Positions 60,014 through 64,000 of a stretch of DNA of 64,000 nucleotides are shown here, piece by piece. The notes under the pieces are model-generated. The model was not told where the DNA came from. It ran no database searches and saw only the letters and a list, made by a program, of their open reading frames with translations. This DNA comes from Spirosoma montaniterrae (lineage in GTDB: Bacteria > Bacteroidota > Bacteroidia > Cytophagales > Spirosomataceae). The DNA lies in the NCBI RefSeq assembly GCF_001988955.1, contig NZ_CP014263.1:4496001-4560000 (forward strand), written 5' to 3'. Within the stretch, counting starts at the first letter, position 1. Every line of letters begins with the position of its first letter. Both the position numbers and the translations under genes were made by a program.

Positions 60014-61261
60014 ATGCAAACTACCTTACCAACCTCGGCAGCCGAACAGGCAATGGCCTTAGAATGGCAGTACGGTGCCCACAACTACCATCCGGTTCCG
60101 GTGGTGCTGTCGCGGGGCGAGGGCGTGTTTGTCTGGGACGTAGAAGAGAAACGTTACTTCGATTTTTTATCAGCCTATAGTGCTGTTAGTCAGGGCCATT
60201 GCCACCCGCGTATTATCAATGCGCTGACCGAACAGGCCCGTCGGCTGACGCTGACCTCGCGGGCGTTTTATAACGAGCAGTTGGGGCAGTGCGAAAAATT
60301 TCTGTGTGAGTACTTCGGCTACGATAAAGTGTTGATGATGAACTCAGGGGCCGAGGCTGGCGAAACGGCCCTGAAACTGACCCGCAAATGGGCCTACAAA
60401 GTGAAGGGTATCGCGCAGAATCAGGCTAAAACCGTATATGCCACCGGAAACTTCTGGGGCCGCACGCTGGCCGCTATTTCATCATCGACCGACCCCAGTA
60501 GTACCAATGATTTCGGGCCGCTGCTTCCCGGTTACGTCATTGTACCCTACAACGATCTCAACGCGCTGGAAGAAGCGTTCAAAAGCGATCCGAACATTGC
60601 CGGGTTCATGGTCGAGCCGATTCAGGGCGAAGCGGGCGTGCTGGTTCCCGATGAAGGCTACCTGCGCGGTGTGCGCGACCTCTGCACTACCTATAATGTA
60701 CTGTTCATTGCCGACGAAGTGCAGACCGGAATTGGCCGCACTGGCAAGCGCATCTGCTGCGACCATGAAGGCGTAAAACCCGACCTGCTTGTGCTGGGTA
60801 AAGCACTGTCGGGCGGCACCATGCCCGTGTCGGCAGTGTTATCGTCGGACGAAATAATGCTGACCATCAAACCGGGCGAACATGGCAGTACCTACGGCGG
60901 CAACCCGCTGGCCTGCGCCGTGACGGTGGCGGCCCTGCAAGTGGTAGAAGACGAGAATCTGACCGAGAACGCAGCCGCGATGGGCGACATTTTCCGCGCC
61001 CGCATGGCCGACCTCGCCCGGCGTTCCGACCTGGTTCAGACCGTGCGCGGCAAGGGGCTGCTAAACGCTATCGTTATTGGCGAACGTCCGCAGTTTGGCG
61101 AAGAAACCGCCTGGGAGTTGTGTATGGCTCTGAAAGACAACGGCCTACTCTGCAAACCCACGCACGGCGACAAAATCCGCTTCGCGCCCCCCCTTGTCAT
61201 CACCGACGAGCAGATGCACGAAGCCTGCGATATCATTGAGCAGACGGTGCTGGCGTTTTAG
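60014..61261 (+). CDS. rocD: Ornithine--oxo-acid transaminase
   Basis: 415 residues from ATG 60014 ([14 protein letters not shown]); a longer frame would add a hydrophobic stretch lying in the leader. Class III aminotransferase motifs: [76 protein letters not shown] and [11 protein letters not shown] with the PLP lysine, then [13 protein letters not shown]. The whole pattern matches ornithine 5-aminotransferase, which converts ornithine and 2-oxoglutarate to glutamate semialdehyde and glutamate. Single gene. Confidence 0.94.
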   Translation: MQTTLPTSAAEQAMALEWQYGAHNYHPVPVVLSRGEGVFVWDVEEKRYFDFLSAYSAVSQGHCHPRIINALTEQARRLTLTSRAFYNEQLGQCEKFLCEYFGYDKVLMMNSGAEAGETALKLTRKWAYKVKGIAQNQAKTVYATGNFWGRTLAAISSSTDPSSTNDFGPLLPGYVIVPYNDLNALEEAFKSDPNIAGFMVEPIQGEAGVLVPDEGYLRGVRDLCTTYNVLFIADEVQTGIGRTGKRICCDHEGVKPDLLVLGKALSGGTMPVSAVLSSDEIMLTIKPGEHGSTYGGNPLACAVTVAALQVVEDENLTENAAAMGDIFRARMADLARRSDLVQTVRGKGLLNAIVIGERPQFGEETAWELCMALKDNGLLCKPTHGDKIRFAPPLVITDEQMHEACDIIEQTVLAF

Positions 61262-61272
61262 CATTACAAATC

Positions 61273-62349
61273 TCATTCCACTGGTTGCCCGTTTCTGAAC
61301 TGCCCGGCAATTTTTTCGCCATCGGCGAAGGTATAGGTGCCTTTGCCGTTGGGTAGGTTATTTTTAAACCAGCCTTCAAACTTGTCGCCGTTGCGGTAAT
61401 AGTACACACCGTAATCGGCCCGCAAATTGTCGCGGAAATTACCCTTGTATTTCGGCTTGCCATCGGCATAGTATTCGATACCGACGCCGTGTTTGTCGCC
61501 TTCTTCAAACTCGCCCACGTAACGTTCGCGGGTGGGGTATACAAACACGCCTTTGCCATCCTGACAATCGCCTGATACGCAGCCGGGCCGCGTTAAGCCG
61601 ACAGCCACACGCACGGGTGCCGACGGTGCCTTCGCTACTACTGGAGGACGCATTACAGGCGAACTGACAGGGGTGGTGTTGATTGGTTTGGGAGCCATTG
61701 CCACGGGCGATTTGCTTCCGCTACGGGAACGCGGGTACATGGCTTCGGCTTCGAGCCAGCCTTTCCGAATGGCTTCCATCCGGGCAAATTTGGCGGGGTG
61801 CGTTGTCGTAGCATGGTCGTTACCCAATGCCCGCACGGCTACCACCGACTCATCGAGCGAGGCACCTAACTGATGTAGTACAAAGCCCGAAAACTTGTCG
61901 GCTTCGATTTCTTTTTGTGGTTGCCCGCCCGTGCCGTCGATAGTGTGGCCCTGCAAATGGTGCCCGATTTCGTGGGCCATGATACTGATTGCCGACCAGT
62001 CGGTTTCGGTTTGTTCTTCAATGTTTTGCATAAATGCTGCATCGTACACGATAAACCGTTGCCCTTTCAATACTGTGGCAAAGCAATTGTCGGTATTCGA
62101 GCATTCTACTACTTTGAAATTCCGCATCAGACCAATGGGCCGTAAAATTCGGTCGACCACACGTTCGGCATGGCCGTTCGATGGCGTTGTCTGGTTACAA
62201 ACTACGTTGCCGGTTCCGGGTCGGCCTGTGTAATTGCAGATGAATGTGCCGGGAACTGCCGGGCCAAAGGCGCGGGTGGTTTGCGCATAGAGCGGAGCCG
62301 ATAAGGCCGCGCTCAGCGAGAGAATAGAGAGGGATAAAGCCGCTTTCAC
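61273..62349 (-). CDS. Exported zinc metallopeptidase with C-terminal MORN repeats
   Basis: 358 residues, GTG start at 62347-62349, signal peptide ending APLYAQ. The peptidase domain (about 50-210) has HEIGHHLQGH (H-E-x-x-H, two zinc ligands) and KEIEADKFSGFVLHQLGA, whose Glu-x-x-x-Asp helix gives the third ligand, as in M48-like gluzincins. After a Pro/Ser/Val linker (about 215-250) come three to four MORN-type repeats (GVFVYPTRERYVGEFEEGDK, GKGTYTFADGEKIAGQFRNG). Six cysteines in pairs (ICNY/VCNQ, ECSNTDNC, GCVSGDC) suggest disulfides outside the cytoplasm. MORN repeats usually bind lipid or give a beta-hairpin scaffold; the joining to a peptidase is uncommon. Confidence 0.87.
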   Translation of the reverse strand: MKAALSLSILSLSAALSAPLYAQTTRAFGPAVPGTFICNYTGRPGTGNVVCNQTTPSNGHAERVVDRILRPIGLMRNFKVVECSNTDNCFATVLKGQRFIVYDAAFMQNIEEQTETDWSAISIMAHEIGHHLQGHTIDGTGGQPQKEIEADKFSGFVLHQLGASLDESVVAVRALGNDHATTTHPAKFARMEAIRKGWLEAEAMYPRSRSGSKSPVAMAPKPINTTPVSSPVMRPPVVAKAPSAPVRVAVGLTRPGCVSGDCQDGKGVFVYPTRERYVGEFEEGDKHGVGIEYYADGKPKYKGNFRDNLRADYGVYYYRNGDKFEGWFKNNLPNGKGTYTFADGEKIAGQFRNGQPVE

Positions 62350-62408
62350 AGGATAACCGGGTGGGGTTAATCGTTCAACACGGCTGAATAACGAACAAAG
62401 AAGCCAGA

Positions 62409-63428
62409 TTATTTAGTAACGCGCTTGCCAACTTTTCCTTTCGCGCCAACGGCATAGCAGGTGCCTTTCACGCAGCCAACCGAATGAAAACCGTCGGTAT
62501 CGAGCCGTTGCCAGGTCTGGCCCTGATCGGCAGACAGGCTTGTACCCGACGGACCGACCACGAGCAGCAAATCGCCGGGGAGCAGCGTAACGGCTTCTTT
62601 GAGGCCGGGCGGGTTGGTTTCGCTGAGCAACTGCCACGACTGCCCACCGTCGCGGGTGAGGGCGGCATTAGAGCCAGTTTGTTTTTCCTGTTTGTAGTTG
62701 CCGCCTACTACAACACCGGTTTTACTACTAAAGAATCGCATGCCGAACAGCCCCGTAGCGTCACCGCCTGGCAGGGGCGTTACGAACACGTCCCACGTTT
62801 GCCCCCGGTCGGTAGAGCGAAACACGCGCCCGGCCTTGCCCCCACCCGATGCAATCCAGACGTTGCGCTTGCCTTCGACTACTAAGCTCGTACCACTGGC
62901 CGCAAAAGCTGCTTCGCCGGGTGGCATTGGCGGCAGAACCGATTCGGGTATTTGCTGCCACGACTGCCCACCATCGCGGGTTGTCAGAATAAACCACCGG
63001 CCATTCACCGGGTCGCCGAACACGATACCGTTTTGTTTGTCCCAGAAATCCAGCCCATCGAAAAACACGCCTGTCTGCTGCGTCTGATAGCTAATCGACC
63101 ACGTTTGGCCCCCGTCGGTAGTTTTGTAGATACGCGCCTGCCCCTGCTCGGCGGGTCCGGCACTCATCAAAAAGGCGGTTTTAGCATCTACGCCGTGTAC
63201 GTCGCGGAAGTCGCACGATTGGGCGTCGGGTACGGTGCCGGTCTGCCACGTTTGCCCGCCATCGGTTGTGTGTACAAACGTGCCTTTCGAGCCACCAATC
63301 CAAACCACACTGGCATTAACGACGCTCACGGCCCGAAAATTAGCGTCGGTTCCCACGGCTTGCGGTTGCCACTGTGCCAGCGCGGGCAGGGTGAGCAGAA
63401 ACAGAAATGCGTTGAATACTTTTTTCAT
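62409..63428 (-). CDS. Ycf48-like / BNR-repeat exported beta-propeller
   Basis: 339 residues from ATG 63426-63428 (MKKVFNAFLFLLTLPALAQ), with a signal peptide. Six to seven sialidase/BNR-like blades each with a S/T-x-D-G-G-x-T-W Asp box: HTTDGGQTWQT, KTTDGGQTWSI, TTRDGGQSWQQ, RSTDRGQTWDV, LTRDGGQSWQL, LSADQGQTWQR. This is the Ycf48/HCF136-type propeller; in non-photosynthetic bacteria the role is unknown, usually protein binding. It is 59 bases before the metallopeptidase gene and 20 bases after the DUF2520 gene. Confidence 0.9.
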   Translation of the reverse strand: MKKVFNAFLFLLTLPALAQWQPQAVGTDANFRAVSVVNASVVWIGGSKGTFVHTTDGGQTWQTGTVPDAQSCDFRDVHGVDAKTAFLMSAGPAEQGQARIYKTTDGGQTWSISYQTQQTGVFFDGLDFWDKQNGIVFGDPVNGRWFILTTRDGGQSWQQIPESVLPPMPPGEAAFAASGTSLVVEGKRNVWIASGGGKAGRVFRSTDRGQTWDVFVTPLPGGDATGLFGMRFFSSKTGVVVGGNYKQEKQTGSNAALTRDGGQSWQLLSETNPPGLKEAVTLLPGDLLLVVGPSGTSLSADQGQTWQRLDTDGFHSVGCVKGTCYAVGAKGKVGKRVTK

Positions 63429-63448
63429 AATTTTGAAGACATTGCGTA

Positions 63449-64000
63449 TCACCGGCTATATTTCCGCTTGATACTCTCGGTCAGTACCTGATAGATTTCA
63501 GCCAGGCGGGGTTCATTTGTCAGCAGGTCGAGGTGGCGGCTGATGGTGGTCAAATCATGCCGGCGGGCGGGGCCGGTTTGCACGTCGGCGGGATTATCGG
63601 CGGCTAAGCCTTTGCGGAAAGTTTCGGCAATGAGCGGTCGCAGCAGATCGAACTCCAGATCGTGCGACAGGGCGAGGTCGTGGGCCAGCGCGAGCAAATG
63701 ATTGGTGAAATTGCTCGCAAATACGGCGGCTGTGTGCAGCGTTAGCCGTTCGCCAGACGTAATCAGGTAAACCGTATCGCTGATTTCCTGCCCAATCTCG
63801 ACCAATTTATCCTCAGTTTCTTTGTCTGACGCTTCGATGCAAAGCGGAATGGTATCGAACGCCATGAACGACTGTCCGTGCGTAAACGTTTGCAGGGCAT
63901 AGAACACGCCGGTTCTGACGGGTACATCGCTATAAACGGCCATCCAGCGTTCGAGCGAGGCCAGCGGCTGACTTCCCGACGTATGTACGAGCATAGCGTT
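63449..64000 (-). CDS. DUF2520 domain protein (ProC-like Rossmann family), C-terminal part, cut by window edge
   Basis: About 184 residues are visible; the frame runs off the right edge (codons upstream of MLVHTSGSQP are open), so the N-terminal NAD(P)-binding part is missing. LVHTSGSQPLASLERW, GVFYALQTFTHGQ and PLCIEASD end the Rossmann half; the helical DUF2520 domain follows with HTAAVFASNFTNHLLALAHDL and the C-terminal TGPARRHDLTTISRHLDLL. The family resembles pyrroline-5-carboxylate reductase and related dehydrogenases; reaction unknown. It is the upstream gene of a minus-strand unit with the Ycf48-like and metallopeptidase genes. Confidence 0.85.
   Translation of the reverse strand, partial: NAMLVHTSGSQPLASLERWMAVYSDVPVRTGVFYALQTFTHGQSFMAFDTIPLCIEASDKETEDKLVEIGQEISDTVYLITSGERLTLHTAAVFASNFTNHLLALAHDLALSHDLEFDLLRPLIAETFRKGLAADNPADVQTGPARRHDLTTISRHLDLLTNEPRLAEIYQVLTESIKRKYSR

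Overview
The window looks like chromosome of a Bacteroidota bacterium, most likely a Cytophagales/Spirosomaceae member. The grounds are SusC/SusD pairs and other TonB-dependent receptors with N-terminal carboxypeptidase-like domains, CRTAC1-type FG-GAP lipoproteins, a three-gene menaquinol-type succinate dehydrogenase, Bacteroidota-only families (DUF4292, DUF5522), and promoters of the Bacteroidota form TAnnTTTG with an upstream TTTG 20-21 bases away. Shine-Dalgarno sequences are weak or absent. I saw no insertion sequence, integrase, CRISPR array or rRNA. The one RNA gene I found is a tRNA-Gln.

Layout. 1-3.7 kb, minus strand: rsmH, SDR oxidoreductase, ROK sugar kinase, SIS sugar-phosphate protein and a GNAT acetyltransferase cut by the left edge, chained by 4-base overlaps except for one repeat-filled gap. 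3.8-10.2 kb, plus strand: thioredoxin-fold lipoprotein, MFS exporter, then a MarR regulator, a nucleotidyltransferase-like protein and a fused 3-hydroxyacyl-CoA dehydrogenase/enoyl-CoA hydratase. 10.3-20.2 kb: secreted Gfo/Idh/MocA oxidoreductase, TonB receptor, low-complexity exported protein, APC permease, and a 988-residue FAD/Fe-S oxidoreductase. 20.6-33.9 kb: SusC, SusD, two giant FG-GAP/ASPIC-UnbV lipoproteins and a PAP2/vanadium-haloperoxidase-type lipoprotein. 34-38.4 kb: exported GH65-like glycosidase, TetR regulator, tRNA-Gln, fabD. 38.6-42.2 kb: sdhC-sdhA-sdhB. 42.3-48.7 kb: DedA, Uup-type ABC-F, SUMF1-fold protein, folK, a HigBA-type toxin-antitoxin pair, and a class I aminotransferase. 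48.8-51.6 kb: TonB receptor plus a His-rich membrane protein. 51.9-58 kb: a 58-residue membrane protein, pseudouridine synthase, panB, and the EnvC-DUF4292-TPR cluster. 58-64 kb: Ohr, pseudouridine synthase, rpmB, DUF5522, ornithine aminotransferase, zinc peptidase-MORN protein, Ycf48-like propeller, and a DUF2520 protein cut by the right edge.

The most unusual structure is not a gene. About fifteen gene junctions carry long, often near-perfect inverted repeats, many built of degenerate 8-10-base units. They belong to several unrelated sequence families but obey the same placement rule: the arm starts at, or contains, the stop codon of the adjacent gene. In four cases an arm encodes the C-terminal tail of the upstream protein, and in one case the same element also supplies the N-terminus of the next protein. 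The SusCD-CRTAC1-CRTAC1-PAP2 locus is the best candidate for a functionally undescribed protein system.
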